DNA of 64,000 nt, from the NCBI GenBank assembly GCA_002937895.1, contig PTKV01000011.1:1-64000 (forward strand). The letters run 5' to 3'. The stretch's first letter is position 1. Each line of letters begins with the position of its first letter. The notes beneath the pieces were generated by a model that had not been told where the DNA came from, ran no database searches, and worked only from the letters and a program-made list of their open reading frames with translations. The stretch is from Alphaproteobacteria bacterium MarineAlpha5_Bin9 (lineage in GTDB: Bacteria; Pseudomonadota; Alphaproteobacteria; HIMB59; GCA-002718135). Positions 52,895 to 64,000 of the stretch are shown in pieces. Made by a program: the position numbers and the translations under genes.

Positions 52895-54966
52895 TATGCT
52901 AATTTTGCTTTAACCTCTTCTGCTACATTTGTTGGAACTTGCTCATAATGATCAAATTGCATTGTATAATTAGCCCTACCTTGCGATAAGGATCTTAGAT
53001 TATTAACATATCCAAACATATTGGCTAAAGGAACCATTGCATCAATAACATTTGCATTTCCTCGTGTAGACATTTCTTGAACCTGACCTCTTCTACTATT
53101 TAAATCTCCTATTACATCACCCATGTATTCTTCAGGAGTAACTACTTCTACTTTCATCATTGGCTCTAGAAGGGCTGGGTCTGCTTTGGCAATTCCTTCA
53201 CGAAAAGCTGCTCTTGATGCAATTTCAAATGCCAAAACACTTGAATCCACATCATGATGATTTCCGTCATAAACTGTCGCCTTAAAATCAATAGTAGGAA
53301 AGCCTGCTATAACACCTGTCTGTCTTTGAGATTCTAATCCTTTTTCAACACCTGGGATCATTTCTGTAGGTATAACTCCACCTTTAACTTGATTCACAAA
53401 TTCATAACCACTTCCTGCTTCACTAGGCTCAAACTTGATTTTAACTCTAGCAAATTGTCCAGCGCCTCCTGATTGCTTTTTATGAGTATAGTCAACATCA
53501 TAAGATTTTGTAATAGTTTCTCTATAAGCAACTTGTGGAGCTCCAACATTTGCCTCTACTTTAAATTCTCTTTTCATTCTATCAACCAATATTTCTAAAT
53601 GAAGCTCACCCATACCCTTGATAATTGTTTGTCCACTTTCTTCATCAGTTGTAACTCTAAAACTTGGATCTTCCTGAGCTAGCCTACCTAAAGCTGTCCC
53701 CATTTTTTCATGATCTGCTTTTGTTTTAGGTTCTACGGCAACTTCTATAACTGGATCTGGGAAATCCATTTTTTCTAAAATTATTGGTTTATCAATATCA
53801 CATAATGTTTCGCCTGTTGTAACGCCTTTTAATCCAACTAATGCAACTATATCCCCTGCATGAGCTTCTTTTATTTCTTCTCTATTATTTGCATGCATTA
53901 AAAGCATTCTACCAATATTTTCTTTTTTATCTGCAGTTGAATTTAAAACATTGTCCTTAGAATTAAGTGTTCCTGAATATATTCTTGCAAAGGTTAAAGT
54001 TCCAACATATGGATCAGTCATAATTTTAAAAGCTAAAGCACTAAAAGGTTCACTATCATCACAATCTCTTGTTAGTTCTTTTCCGTCCTCTGATAAACCT
54101 TTAACACTTTCTACATCTTCAGGAGAGGGTAAATAATCAACAACAGCATCTAACAAAGGCTGTACACCTTTATTTTTAAAAGCAGAACCAGTTAAAACAG
54201 GAACAAAAGATCCTTTAATGGTTCCAGATCTAATACATTTTTTAATCTCTTCTTCTGTAAGTTCTTTTCCATCAAGATATGATTCCATTAATTTGTCATC
54301 TTCTTCTACGATTTTCTCAATCAATTTTTCTCTATATTTTTTCGAAGATTCCACTAAATCTTCAGGTATCTCGGTTATATCAAATTCAGCACCTAATTTT
54401 TCTTCTTTCCATACTATGGCTTTGTTTGAAACTAAATCTACCACTCCTTTTAAATCGCTTTCAATACCTATTGGTAATTGAATTACTAGTGGGTATGATC
54501 CTAAACGATCTTTAATCATATCCACAGTCATAAAAAAATTAGCTCCTGTTCTATCAAGTTTATTCACAAAACACATTCTAGGAACTTTGTATTTGTCTGC
54601 TTGACGCCAAACAGTTTCTGATTGAGGTTCAACTCCCGCCACTCCATCAAAAACTGCTACTGCACCATCAAGAACCTTAAGAGATCTTTCGACTTCTATT
54701 GTAAAATCAACGTGTCCTGGAGTGTCTATGATATTAATTCTATGATCATTCCAAAAACAAGTTGTTGCTGCTGAAGTTATAGTTATACCTCTTTCTTGCT
54801 CTTGCTCCATCCAGTCCATTGTAGCTGCACCATCGTGAACTTCCCCTATTTTATGAGACTTTCCAGTATAATAAAGAATTCTCTCAGTGGTTGTAGTTTT
54901 TCCAGCATCTATATGAGCCATAATTCCAATATTTCTGTACTTCTGTATAGGATGTTTTCTAGCCAT
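52894..54966 (-). CDS. fusA: Elongation factor G
   Basis: This translocation GTPase has 690 residues. G1 [15 protein letters not shown] is near 17-31, G3 DTPGHVDFT near 81 and G4 NKLDRTGA near 135. The domain IV segment [15 protein letters not shown] is near 504. It starts 6 nt after rpsG. Length and motifs are normal for a ribosomal EF-G of the str operon. Confidence 0.98.
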   Translation of the reverse strand: MARKHPIQKYRNIGIMAHIDAGKTTTTERILYYTGKSHKIGEVHDGAATMDWMEQEQERGITITSAATTCFWNDHRINIIDTPGHVDFTIEVERSLKVLDGAVAVFDGVAGVEPQSETVWRQADKYKVPRMCFVNKLDRTGANFFMTVDMIKDRLGSYPLVIQLPIGIESDLKGVVDLVSNKAIVWKEEKLGAEFDITEIPEDLVESSKKYREKLIEKIVEEDDKLMESYLDGKELTEEEIKKCIRSGTIKGSFVPVLTGSAFKNKGVQPLLDAVVDYLPSPEDVESVKGLSEDGKELTRDCDDSEPFSALAFKIMTDPYVGTLTFARIYSGTLNSKDNVLNSTADKKENIGRMLLMHANNREEIKEAHAGDIVALVGLKGVTTGETLCDIDKPIILEKMDFPDPVIEVAVEPKTKADHEKMGTALGRLAQEDPSFRVTTDEESGQTIIKGMGELHLEILVDRMKREFKVEANVGAPQVAYRETITKSYDVDYTHKKQSGGAGQFARVKIKFEPSEAGSGYEFVNQVKGGVIPTEMIPGVEKGLESQRQTGVIAGFPTIDFKATVYDGNHHDVDSSVLAFEIASRAAFREGIAKADPALLEPMMKVEVVTPEEYMGDVIGDLNSRRGQVQEMSTRGNANVIDAMVPLANMFGYVNNLRSLSQGRANYTMQFDHYEQVPTNVAEEVKAKLA

Positions 54967-54972
54967 ACTTAA

Positions 54973-55443
54973 TTACCATCTAAAATGTGAGAAGGCCCTG
55001 TTAGCTTCTGCCATCTTATGAGTTTCTTCTCTTTTTTTAACTGCATTACCCTTATTATTAAATGCATCGATTAATTCATAAGCTATTTTTTCTTTCATAG
55101 TTTTTTCTCCACGTTTTCTTGCAGAGTCAACTATCCACTTCATAGCTAATGTTTGTGCTCTCACGGATCTTACTTCCATAGGAACCTGATAAGTAGCTCC
55201 TCCTACTCTTCTAGATCTAACCTCTAAACCAGGTTTAACATTATCTAAAGCATTGTGAAAAAAATTAATAGCCTCTTTTTTAGTTTTTTCAGCAACCATA
55301 TCTAGAGCTCCATAAACAATTGTTTCAGATACTGATTTTTTGCCATCAAGCATCAATCTATTCATAAACTTTGTTAAAACTTTATCTCTATATTTGTGAT
55401 CAGGTAAAACTTCTCTTTTTATAGCTGCTCTTCTTCTAGACAT
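54973..55443 (-). CDS. rpsG: 30S ribosomal protein S7
   Basis: This 156-residue primary 16S-binding protein of the head has [34 protein letters not shown]-type [19 protein letters not shown] and terminal [13 protein letters not shown]. It lies 9 nt after rpsL. Confidence 0.98.
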   Translation of the reverse strand: MSRRRAAIKREVLPDHKYRDKVLTKFMNRLMLDGKKSVSETIVYGALDMVAEKTKKEAINFFHNALDNVKPGLEVRSRRVGGATYQVPMEVRSVRAQTLAMKWIVDSARKRGEKTMKEKIAYELIDAFNNKGNAVKKREETHKMAEANRAFSHFRW

Positions 55444-55452
55444 ATCTAAATC

Positions 55453-55824
55453 TTATTTTGGTTTCTTAGATCCATAAACAGATCTTCTTTGTTTTCTATT
55501 CGCAACACCTTGTGTGTCTAATGTTCCTCTTAAAATATGATATCTTACTCCTGGTAAATCTTTTACTCTACCACCCCTAATTAAAACAACTGAATGCTCT
55601 TGTAAATTATGTCCTTCACCAGGTATATATGCAGATACTTCTTGACCATTTGTCAATTTAACTCTTGCAACCTTTCTTAAAGCTGAGTTTGGTTTCTTTG
55701 GTGTTGTTGTGTATACTCTAGTACATACTCCTCTTTTTTGCGGACATGCAGCTAGTGCAGGAACTTTATTTCTTTTGTTAATTTTTTTTCTGCCTTTTCT
55801 AATTAATTGATTAATAGTTGGCAT
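55453..55824 (-). CDS. rpsL: 30S ribosomal protein S12
   Basis: This 123-residue decoding-centre protein has [30 protein letters not shown] with the lysine where streptomycin-resistance mutations occur in other species, and [17 protein letters not shown] 120-nt spacer with a promoter candidate precedes it. Confidence 0.98.
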   Translation of the reverse strand: MPTINQLIRKGRKKINKRNKVPALAACPQKRGVCTRVYTTTPKKPNSALRKVARVKLTNGQEVSAYIPGEGHNLQEHSVVLIRGGRVKDLPGVRYHILRGTLDTQGVANRKQRRSVYGSKKPK

Positions 55825-55896
55825 TATTTAATTCCTTTCATCAAGCGTTTGGAGTGAATTCTCCACCACCATTGATTTCAAAAGTAAAGATGCGAG

Positions 55897-55925
55897 TGTT
55901 TATTAATATGTGTAGAAAAAGTCAA
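55897..55925 (-). promoter_or_regulatory. Candidate promoter for the str operon (rpsL-rpsG-fusA)
   Basis: On the minus strand CTTGACT is followed after 17 nt by TAAACA, about 73 nt upstream of the rpsL start. It lies in the 120-nt spacer between rpoC and rpsL. The -35 and flanking T-run match those before rpsM; the -10 is weak. Confidence 0.45.
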
Positions 55926-55944
55926 GCAAAATAAGGGAATTTAG

Positions 55945-58900
55945 TTAAGTTTCTTTATTTTCTTCGTTTTTTTCAAGAGAACTAAGTTTTTCTGCATCTC
56001 TCTTTTTTGCAATTGAGTGATACAATGAAGTCATTCTGCCTGTGCCAGCTGGGATTAATCTTCCAACTATTACGTTTTCTTTTAAACCAGATAATCTATC
56101 AATTTTTCCTTGAACAGCTGCTTCAGTTAACACTTTTGTTGTTTCTTGAAATGATGCTGCTGAAATAAAAGAGTTAGTTTGAAGACTAGCTTTAGTTATG
56201 CCTAATAATACAGGTTCGGTTTGGACTAATTTCTTTCCTTCATTTTCAAGTTTTTGATTTAAATCATTTAATTCATTTTTATGAATTTGCTCTCCTTCTA
56301 AAAAAGTAGAATCTCCAGGATCTAATATTTGAACTTTCTGCAACATTTGCCTTGCTATTACTTCAATATGTTTATCATTAATAGTAACACCTTGGAGTCT
56401 ATATACAGATTGAACCTCCCTAACTAAATATCTTGCTAATTCCTCTACTCCTAATATTCTAAGAATATCATGAGGGACAGGAGTTCCATCAACTAATATA
56501 TCTCCCTTTTTAACATAATCACCTTCTTGCACAGTTAAATATTTAGCTCTAGGTATTAGTATTTCAATTTCTTTATCTTTTTCTTTATCAGAAATTATTA
56601 ATCTTCTTTTATTTTTGTAATCTTTACCAAAGCTAATTTTTCCATCAATTTCACTAATAATAGCAGGGTCCTTTGGTTTTCTTGCCTCAAATAATTCTGC
56701 AACTCTTGGAAGTCCTCCTGTTATATCTTTTGTTTTAGATGACTCTTTTGGTATTCTTGCAATAACTTGACCTATTTTAACTTCGTTACCATCATCAACA
56801 CTAAGAATAGTTTCAATCGACATTGGATAAATAACCTCCCTACCATCTTCAAAAGTTAATATTTTATTTTTTGAGTCAACTAAATTAATAGAAGGTTTTA
56901 AGTTTTTAGTTTTTGTGTCTTGGCTCCAATCTGAAATAACTTTACTTGAAATTCCAGTAGTATCATCAATAATCTCTTTATAAGTTTGCCCTTGCTTTAA
57001 ATCAACAAAACTTACATAACCATTTTTTTCTGCAATAATTGGAATAGTATATGGATCCCAATCTGCTAACATTTGGTTTTGTTTAACTTCTTGATTATTT
57101 TGAATTAAAATTCTAGAACCATAAGGAACATTTAAAGAAAATTTTTCATTGTCATTTTCTAAAATTTTTATTTTCGCATTTCTACTTAGCAATATTTTAT
57201 TATTATTTTCATCAGTAATAATTTTTAAATTATCTATAACTACTTTTCCTTTAATTGGTGAATAGGCAGATGACTGCTCTACGGATGAGCTTGCAGCGCC
57301 TCCTATATGGAAAGTTCTCATTGTCAATTGAGTGCCAGGTTCACCAATTGATTGAGCTGCTATAATTCCAACTGATTCTCCAATATTTACAGGAGTCCCA
57401 CGGGCAAGATCTCTCCCATAACATTTAGCACATATGCCTCTTTGCGTTTCACAAGTTAAAACAGATCTTATTTTTATTGACTTCTTTTCAAGTAGCTTAA
57501 TGTTCTCAAGAACATTCTCCTCTATTATTTCGCCAGCAGAAATAATATTGTTTCCATCTTTATCCAATATATCTTCACAAGCTGTTCTACCTAGAATTCT
57601 TTCTCCTAGAGAAACTGTTAAATTTCCAGATTCAATAATTTCTTCAATAATTACTCCTTTTTCTGTGCCACAATCTTCTTCAATAATAGTAGCATCCTGA
57701 GCAACATCAACTAATCTTCTTGTAAGGTATCCAGAATTGGCAGTTTTAAGAGCAGTATCTGCAAGTCCTTTTCTAGCTCCATGAGTAGACGTAAAATATT
57801 CTAAAACTGATAATCCTTCTTTAAAATTTGATCTAATTGGATTTTCTATAATTTCTCCTGAAGGCTTTGCCATTAAACCTCTCATACCAGATAATTGTTT
57901 TAATTGAGCTGCGGAACCTCTAGCACCAGAATGAGCCATTATATATACAGAATTGACAGGCTGGCCTTCTGAAGGTGTAGAAATGGTTTCTAACATTTTG
58001 TCTGCAACTTTATTTGTACAATCAGACCAAGCATCTACAACTTTATTATATTTCTCACCCTGGGTGATAAGTCCTTCTTGATACTGATTTTCATATTCTT
58101 TAACCTTTTCCTGAGTTTTATCTAATAAAGACTGTTTATCAAAAGGAATAATTAAATCATCTTTTCCAAAAGATATACCAGCCTTAGCAGCATACTTAAA
58201 ACCCAAGTTCATTAATTGATCTGCAAAAATAACAGTTTCTTTCTGTCCACAATATCTATAAACAGAGTCAATAATATTGCTTATCTCTTTTTTAGTCAGA
58301 GTTTTATTAACAATTCTCATATGAATATTTTCATTCTTAGGTAATACACTAGCTAAAAGCATTCTTCCTGGGGTTGTTTCGACTCTCTCAAATTCATTAT
58401 TATTTGATTTAATTCTAGTTATTATACTACTATGCAAATGAATGTCTTTGTTATCTAAAGCTTTAATTATTTCATCAAGACCTGTAAAAATTTTTCCATG
58501 GCCTATAAGATTGTCTCTTTTTATTGATAAATAATAAATTCCAAGAACTATATCTTGAGATGGAACTATTATAGGTTTTCCACTTGAGGGTGAAAGTATG
58601 TTATTTGTACTCATCATTAATACTCTTGCTTCTAACTGAGATTCTAAACTTAAAGGAACATGAATTGCCATTTGATCACCATCAAAGTCAGCATTAAAAG
58701 CTGTACATACAAGGGGATGAAGTTGAATTGATTTACCTTCAATTAGCATAGGTTCAAAAGCCTGAATACCTAGTCTATGAAGTGTAGGAGCTCTATTTAG
58801 TAAAACTGGATGCTCTCTTATAACTTCTTCTAATATATCCCAAACTCTAGGATCCTCTCTTTCAACTAATTTTTTTGCTGCTTTAATAGTATTGGCCCAT

Positions 58901-60072
58901 CCGTAAATATCTAACTTATGAAATATAAAAGGTTTAAATAATTCTAAAGCCATTTTTTTTGGAACACCACATTGATGTAGTTTTAAATTAGGTCCAACTA
59001 CAATTACTGATCTTCCTGAATAATCAACTCTTTTACCCAAAAGATTTTGTCTAAATCTACCTTGTTTTCCTTTAAGCATGTCCGAAAGAGATTTTAATGG
59101 TCTTTTGTTTGTTGAAGTAATTACTCTTCCTCTTCTTCCATTATCAAATAATGCATCTACTGCTTCTTGCAGCATTCTTTTTTCATTTCTTATAATAATG
59201 TCTGGGGCTCTTAGATCAATTAATCTTCTTAATCTATTATTTCTATTAATTACTCTTCTGTATAAATCATTTAAATCACTTGTTGCAAATCTTCCCCCAT
59301 CTAAAGGAACTAATGGACGAAGTTCAGGAGGAATAACAGGTAAAATTTTTAAAATCATCCACTCTGGTTTTGTTTTTGATTCAATAAAAGAATCAATTAA
59401 TTTTAATCTCTTTATAAACTTTTTTCTTTTCAAATCAGACTTGGTATTTGCTAGTTCTTCTTTCAAATTTAAGCTTGTTTCTTTTAAATCAATATTTTGA
59501 AGAAGTTGTTCAATAGCTTCTGCACCAATGGATGCACTAAATGAATCTTCGCCATAATCATCTTGATATTGAGAATATTCTTCATCTGTTAAAAGTTGGC
59601 CAGATTTTAATTCTGTTAAACCTGGTTCAATTACAATAAATTGTTCAAAATATAAAACTTTTTCTAAATTTTTTATAGTCATATCAAGCATAGTAGCTAT
59701 TCTACTTGGCAAAGATTTTGTAAGCCAAATGTGGGCAACAGGTGCAGCTAAATCAATATGACCCATTCTATCTCTTCTTACTTTTGATAATGTAACTTCT
59801 ACTCCACATTTTTCACAAATTATTCCTCTGAATTTCATTCTTTTGTATTTTCCACATAAACACTCATAATCTTTGACTGGTCCAAAAATTCTGGCACAAA
59901 ATAAACCATCCTTTTCAGGTTTAAATGTTCTATAATTGATAGTTTCTGGTTTTTTTATTTCACCATATGACCAAGAACGAATTTGTTCAGGACTTGAAAT
60001 AGATATTTTTATTTTATCAAAATTTTCTATACCTTGATCTTGATTAAATATGTTAGCTAATTGTTTATTCAT
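55945..60072 (-). CDS. rpoC: DNA-directed RNA polymerase beta' subunit
   Basis: This 1375-residue subunit has the N-terminal zinc site [21 protein letters not shown] near residues 71-90, and the catalytic Mg2+ motif NADFDGDQM near 463. The second zinc site cysteines are in [13 protein letters not shown] near 880, followed by the bridge/trigger region with [19 protein letters not shown]. The start overlaps the rpoB stop by 8 nt. No inteins or lineage-specific large gaps are apparent. Confidence 0.98.
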   Translation of the reverse strand: MNKQLANIFNQDQGIENFDKIKISISSPEQIRSWSYGEIKKPETINYRTFKPEKDGLFCARIFGPVKDYECLCGKYKRMKFRGIICEKCGVEVTLSKVRRDRMGHIDLAAPVAHIWLTKSLPSRIATMLDMTIKNLEKVLYFEQFIVIEPGLTELKSGQLLTDEEYSQYQDDYGEDSFSASIGAEAIEQLLQNIDLKETSLNLKEELANTKSDLKRKKFIKRLKLIDSFIESKTKPEWMILKILPVIPPELRPLVPLDGGRFATSDLNDLYRRVINRNNRLRRLIDLRAPDIIIRNEKRMLQEAVDALFDNGRRGRVITSTNKRPLKSLSDMLKGKQGRFRQNLLGKRVDYSGRSVIVVGPNLKLHQCGVPKKMALELFKPFIFHKLDIYGWANTIKAAKKLVEREDPRVWDILEEVIREHPVLLNRAPTLHRLGIQAFEPMLIEGKSIQLHPLVCTAFNADFDGDQMAIHVPLSLESQLEARVLMMSTNNILSPSSGKPIIVPSQDIVLGIYYLSIKRDNLIGHGKIFTGLDEIIKALDNKDIHLHSSIITRIKSNNNEFERVETTPGRMLLASVLPKNENIHMRIVNKTLTKKEISNIIDSVYRYCGQKETVIFADQLMNLGFKYAAKAGISFGKDDLIIPFDKQSLLDKTQEKVKEYENQYQEGLITQGEKYNKVVDAWSDCTNKVADKMLETISTPSEGQPVNSVYIMAHSGARGSAAQLKQLSGMRGLMAKPSGEIIENPIRSNFKEGLSVLEYFTSTHGARKGLADTALKTANSGYLTRRLVDVAQDATIIEEDCGTEKGVIIEEIIESGNLTVSLGERILGRTACEDILDKDGNNIISAGEIIEENVLENIKLLEKKSIKIRSVLTCETQRGICAKCYGRDLARGTPVNIGESVGIIAAQSIGEPGTQLTMRTFHIGGAASSSVEQSSAYSPIKGKVVIDNLKIITDENNNKILLSRNAKIKILENDNEKFSLNVPYGSRILIQNNQEVKQNQMLADWDPYTIPIIAEKNGYVSFVDLKQGQTYKEIIDDTTGISSKVISDWSQDTKTKNLKPSINLVDSKNKILTFEDGREVIYPMSIETILSVDDGNEVKIGQVIARIPKESSKTKDITGGLPRVAELFEARKPKDPAIISEIDGKISFGKDYKNKRRLIISDKEKDKEIEILIPRAKYLTVQEGDYVKKGDILVDGTPVPHDILRILGVEELARYLVREVQSVYRLQGVTINDKHIEVIARQMLQKVQILDPGDSTFLEGEQIHKNELNDLNQKLENEGKKLVQTEPVLLGITKASLQTNSFISAASFQETTKVLTEAAVQGKIDRLSGLKENVIVGRLIPAGTGRMTSLYHSIAKKRDAEKLSSLEKNEENKET

Positions 60073-63000
60073 TCATTGACTCTATTTCTTTAACTTGTTC
60101 ATTTTCTTCTTTAGTTTGTTTTAATTCAACATTTAAGCCTAGAGATTTTAATTCTTTAACCATTACATTAAATGATTCAGGTGTCCCCGTTTCAAAATTT
60201 TGATCTCCTTTAACAATAGATTCATATACTTTTGTTCTTCCAGCAACATCATCAGCTTTAATAGTTAACATTTCTTGAAGAGTATACGCTGCTCCATAGG
60301 CCTCCAGAGCCCAAACTTCCATCTCACCAAATCTTTGACCCCCAAATTGAGCTTTACCACCTAATGGTTGCTGAGTTACTAAGCTATATGGTCCTATAGA
60401 CCTAGCATGAATTTTTTCATCAACTAAGTGATGAAGTTTTAGCATGTATATATAACCTACTGTAATTGGTCTTTCAAATTTTTCCCCAGAAACACCATCA
60501 TAAAGAATTTCTTGACCAGTTTGACTTACTCCTGACTTTTCTAATAGATTTGTGATGTCGAGTTCTTTAGCTCCATCAAATACTGGTGTTGCAAAAGGTA
60601 CTCCATTTTTCAAATTACTAGATAATTCAATAACTTCATCATCATTCATTTTTTTAATTACATTTTGATGCTTTTCATCATCATATATTTCAAGTAATTT
60701 TTTTCTTACATTCTTAGAATGACCTTCTTGATTTATATTTTTTAATATGTCTGAAACTTGTTTTCCTAAAGATGCTGATGCCCATCCAAGATGAGTTTCT
60801 AATATCTGTCCGATGTTCATACGACTAGGAACCCCAAGGGGATTTAAAACTATATCAACTGGAGTTCCATCAGATAAATAAGGCATATCCTCAACTGGAC
60901 AAATTTTTGATATTACTCCTTTATTTCCATGTCTTCCAGCCATTTTGTCTCCTGGCTGTAATTTTCTTTTAACCGCAACAAATACTTTTACCAATTTTAA
61001 AACACCAGGTAATAGCTCATCACCGCTTTGAATTTTATCAATTTTATTTTCAAACTTTTGATTTATTTCACCGATTTGTTCGTTAAATATTTTATTTCTA
61101 TTTTCAATCTCTGTAGTAGTTTTTTCATCCGTTATATCGATATTTAACAATTTATTTAAACTAAAATTTTCAAGATCTTCATAAGATAATTTCTGATCTT
61201 TTTTTAAATTTTCAAAACTAGAAGACAAAGTATTACCAATAAATAGCTCTCTTAATTGATTTGCAAAACTTTTTTCTACAATATTAATTTCGTCCTCTTT
61301 ATCTCTAGAAAGAGTTTCTATTTCTGCTTTCTCAATACTAATAGCTCTTTCATCTTTTTCGATTCCTCTTCGTGAAAAAACTCTTATTTCAACAATTGTC
61401 CCTTTAACTCCTGGAGGAACTCTTAAACTTGTATCTTTTACATCTGCAGCTTTTTCACCGAAGATAGCTCTTAACAATTTTTCTTCTGGAGTCATTGGCG
61501 ACTCACCTTTAGGCGTTACTTTACCAATTAAAATATCCCCAGACTTTACCTCAGCTCCAATGTAAACCATTCCTGTTTCATCTAAATTTTTAAGTAAATC
61601 TTCGCTTGCATTTGGCACATCTCTGGTTATTTCTTCGGGTCCAAGTTTTGTATCTCTGGCCATTACTTCAAATTCTTCTACATGAATTGAAGAAAAAACA
61701 TCATCATGAACAATTTTTTCAGATATAAGAATTGAGTCCTCAAAATTGTATCCATTCCAAGGCATAAAAGCAACTAGAACATTTCTACCTAATGCTAATT
61801 CCCCTAAATCAGTTGCAGGTCCATCAGCAATTATTTGACCTTTAGTAATTTTTTCACCAACACTTACAAGGGGTCGTTGATTAATACAAGTATTTTGATT
61901 AGATCTTTGAAATTTTAAAAGACTATAAATATCAACCTTACTATTTTTTTGAGATCTTGATTCACTTGCCCTAATAACTATTCTATTTGCATCTAATTGA
62001 TCTACTACCCCGTCTCTTTTTGCTACTAAAGTCGACCCACTGTCAACCGCAACAGTATGTTCCATTCCAGTACCTATAATTGGAGCCTGAGGTTTAATTA
62101 ATGGCACAGCCTGACGCATCATATTTGAACCCATAAGAGCTCTATTCGCATCATCATTTTCTAAAAATGGAATAAGTGAAGAAGCAACAGAAACTAATTG
62201 TTGAGGTGAAACATCCATTAAATCAATTTCATCAATAGACGAAGTTATAAACTCTCCATTTTGTCTACAACTTATTATTTCATTTTTAAATTGACCTTTT
62301 TTGTCTATTTCTGCATTAGCTTGGGCTATAACATAATCTTCTTCGTCAATAGCACTTAAATATATAACATTATTAGTAACCTTACCACCTGCTACAATTC
62401 GATAAGGAGTTTCTATAAACCCATACTGATTAATTCTTGAATAAGAAGCCAAACTATTAATTAATCCTATATTTGCACCTTCAGGGGTTTCAATTGGACA
62501 AATCCTTCCATAATGTGTTTGATGAACGTCTCGTACTTCAAAACCTGCTCTTTCTCTATTTAACCCTCCGGGTCCTAAAGCGGACACTCTTCTTTTATGA
62601 GTTATTGCACTTAAGGGGTTGGTTTGATCCATAAATTGACTTAATTGACTTGTGCCAAAAAATTCCTTTATGGATGCAATTACAGGTTTTGGATTGATTA
62701 TGTCTTGAGGCATAATTTTGTCTACTTCTAGAGAGCTTAATCTTTCCTTAATAGCTCTATCCATTTTTAATAATCCAACTCTATATTGGTTTTCTAGAAG
62801 CTCTCCTACTGAACGAACTCTTCTATTTCCTAAGTGATCGATATCATCAATTTCTCCAACACCATCTATTAACTTATGCATATGCTTAATAACATCTAAA
62901 ATGTCAGATTTTTCTAAGACTCTTTTCTCTATAGGAGTAGTTTTCTTAAATTTTGAATTAAGTTTTACTCTTCCTATAGCAGATAAATCATATCTATCAG

Positions 63001-64000
63001 AATTAAAAAATAAGTTATTAAATAATATCTCAGCTGTTTCTATAGTAGGTGGTTCTCCAGGTCTTAAAATTTTGAATAACTCAAAAAGAGCCTCTTCTCT
63101 AGATCTAGCTTTATCTAGCTGTAATGTATTTCTTATTGAAGGATATATCTCTACATTGTCAATTTTTAAAAGATATAAATTTTTTAACTTTATTTCTTCT
63201 AAAAAGTTTAGAAACTCTTCGTCTATCTCATACCCAGCTTCATAATAAATTTTACCAGTTTTTTCATCTATAATATCATTTGCAATATAGTTACCTATTA
63301 GAGAAATTTTTTCTATACAAAACTCATTGCGTTTTTTCTTGTTTATCTCATTAATAATTTTAAAATTAACTTTAGTTCCTTTTTTAATTAAAATTTTTCC
63401 ATTTTTAGGATCAAGTATATCAAAATTTATAATTTTGCCCTTAAAAAAATTAAGATCTAATTTAGCAATCCAACCATATTTATCAGCTTTATAATTAACT
63501 GCTTCATAAAAATTGCTGAGAATTTCTTCGTTTGACATACCTTGTAATTTTTTTGGATCAGGCTCTATCTTATCTTTTAAACACTTATTGGTATATTCTT
63601 CAGAAACTTTGCTTGTTAAACATTTTAATAAAGTGGTTACTGGAAATTTTCTTTTACGATCAATTCTCGCATGAATATTATTTTTAGCATCATGTTCAAA
63701 ATCTAACCAAGATCCTCTATAAGGAATAATTCTTGCGTTAAATAAATATTTTCCACTTACATGTGTTTTTCCGAAATCATGATCAAAAAATACACCAGGT
63801 GATCTATGCATTTGACTAACTACCACCCTCTCAGTTCCATTTACAACAAATGTTGCATCTTTTGTCATTAGTGGAATATCTCCCATATGAACTTCTTGAT
63901 CTTTAATATCTCTCACAGATTTTGTTCCTGCTTCTTCATCAATATCCCATACTATTAATCTAAATCTTGCCTCAAGTGGGCCGCTATATGTCATTCCTCT
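60065..64000 (-). CDS. rpoB: DNA-directed RNA polymerase beta subunit, 5'-truncated by window
   Basis: The frame is open to the end of the window: the two codons beyond the tracked ATG read Arg-Gly, matching the RG-TYS segment around residue 100 of RpoB. So about 100 N-terminal residues lie outside. The visible 1311 residues include [12 protein letters not shown], the rifampicin-region segments [18 protein letters not shown] and [19 protein letters not shown], and [15 protein letters not shown]. Drug-contact positions look like the normal susceptible type (Asp, His and Ser in these segments). It is the first gene of the cluster in this window. Confidence 0.98.
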   Translation of the reverse strand, partial: RGMTYSGPLEARFRLIVWDIDEEAGTKSVRDIKDQEVHMGDIPLMTKDATFVVNGTERVVVSQMHRSPGVFFDHDFGKTHVSGKYLFNARIIPYRGSWLDFEHDAKNNIHARIDRKRKFPVTTLLKCLTSKVSEEYTNKCLKDKIEPDPKKLQGMSNEEILSNFYEAVNYKADKYGWIAKLDLNFFKGKIINFDILDPKNGKILIKKGTKVNFKIINEINKKKRNEFCIEKISLIGNYIANDIIDEKTGKIYYEAGYEIDEEFLNFLEEIKLKNLYLLKIDNVEIYPSIRNTLQLDKARSREEALFELFKILRPGEPPTIETAEILFNNLFFNSDRYDLSAIGRVKLNSKFKKTTPIEKRVLEKSDILDVIKHMHKLIDGVGEIDDIDHLGNRRVRSVGELLENQYRVGLLKMDRAIKERLSSLEVDKIMPQDIINPKPVIASIKEFFGTSQLSQFMDQTNPLSAITHKRRVSALGPGGLNRERAGFEVRDVHQTHYGRICPIETPEGANIGLINSLASYSRINQYGFIETPYRIVAGGKVTNNVIYLSAIDEEDYVIAQANAEIDKKGQFKNEIISCRQNGEFITSSIDEIDLMDVSPQQLVSVASSLIPFLENDDANRALMGSNMMRQAVPLIKPQAPIIGTGMEHTVAVDSGSTLVAKRDGVVDQLDANRIVIRASESRSQKNSKVDIYSLLKFQRSNQNTCINQRPLVSVGEKITKGQIIADGPATDLGELALGRNVLVAFMPWNGYNFEDSILISEKIVHDDVFSSIHVEEFEVMARDTKLGPEEITRDVPNASEDLLKNLDETGMVYIGAEVKSGDILIGKVTPKGESPMTPEEKLLRAIFGEKAADVKDTSLRVPPGVKGTIVEIRVFSRRGIEKDERAISIEKAEIETLSRDKEDEINIVEKSFANQLRELFIGNTLSSSFENLKKDQKLSYEDLENFSLNKLLNIDITDEKTTTEIENRNKIFNEQIGEINQKFENKIDKIQSGDELLPGVLKLVKVFVAVKRKLQPGDKMAGRHGNKGVISKICPVEDMPYLSDGTPVDIVLNPLGVPSRMNIGQILETHLGWASASLGKQVSDILKNINQEGHSKNVRKKLLEIYDDEKHQNVIKKMNDDEVIELSSNLKNGVPFATPVFDGAKELDITNLLEKSGVSQTGQEILYDGVSGEKFERPITVGYIYMLKLHHLVDEKIHARSIGPYSLVTQQPLGGKAQFGGQRFGEMEVWALEAYGAAYTLQEMLTIKADDVAGRTKVYESIVKGDQNFETGTPESFNVMVKELKSLGLNVELKQTKEENEQVKEIESMNE

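Noticed and set aside
1-64000. CRISPR arrays, insertion sequences, integrase/attachment sites, rRNA genes
   Set aside because: No direct-repeat arrays, transposase-like ORFs, terminal inverted repeats or rRNA-like segments were seen. The single tRNA has no flanking integrase.

Overview
The window is an AT-rich, tightly packed stretch of chromosome from what looks like a streamlined marine alphaproteobacterium. The evidence is the combination of osmolyte and methylated-amine genes (ProXVW-type uptake, heterotetrameric sarcosine oxidase, DmdA-like protein, ectoine hydrolase, EutABC), minimal spacers, many 1-8 nt gene overlaps and the absence of any recognisable transcription factor. A SAR11/Pelagibacterales or HIMB59/AEGEAN-169-like source is my inference; nothing in the window fixes the taxon. 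There are no insertion sequences, CRISPR arrays, phage genes or rRNA genes. No gap longer than about 170 bases lacks a gene.

Layout. (1) 1-3968, plus strand: a glycine-betaine/proline-type ABC importer (binding protein cut by the window edge, ATPase, tandem-duplicated permease), with a strong hairpin terminator between the binding protein and the ATPase. (2) 3971-8252: a minus-strand ALDH / iron-ADH / methylenetetrahydrofolate reductase operon, with a divergent SDR dehydrogenase. (3) 8358-14149, minus: a spermidine/putrescine-type ABC importer (ATPase, binding protein, two permeases) followed by a DadA-like FAD oxidoreductase, again with a hairpin just after the binding-protein gene. (4) 14247-16251: an EamA transporter, a previously untracked 22-residue single-TM ORF (minus strand) and a carnitine 3-dehydrogenase. 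(5) 16253-33383, minus: a 17-kb run of 16 tightly packed catabolic genes. In transcription order these are amidinotransferase, EutA, EutB, EutC, a fold-type-II PLP enzyme, M20 deacetylase-like, creatinase-like M24 protein, proline-racemase-family protein, DUF4396 membrane protein, DsbA-like protein, SoxB, SoxD, SoxA, SoxG, ectoine hydrolase DoeA and a DmdA/GcvT-family protein. A semialdehyde dehydrogenase (possible DoeC) is divergent from the head of this run. (6) 34889-39866: ROK sugar kinase, BioY, MgtE, tRNA-Leu(GAG), LipB, an RluC/RluD-type pseudouridine synthase and CrcB. (7) 39879-64000, minus: a continuous rpoB-rpoC-str-S10-spc-alpha ribosomal and RNA polymerase cluster, rpoB being cut by the window edge. 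It lacks tuf, rpmD and rpmJ at their usual positions.

How the parts fit. The left half is a compatible-solute and methylated-amine salvage region. Imported betaines, carnitine, ectoines and polyamine-like compounds would feed dehydrogenases, hydrolases and tetrahydrofolate-linked demethylation (sarcosine oxidase, the DmdA-like protein, MTHFR). The hydroxyectoine/ectoine assignment rests on four adjacent or linked family matches (EutA, EutB, EutC, DoeA). The deacetylase and semialdehyde-dehydrogenase steps have only candidate genes, and no DoeD transaminase is seen. The right half is housekeeping.
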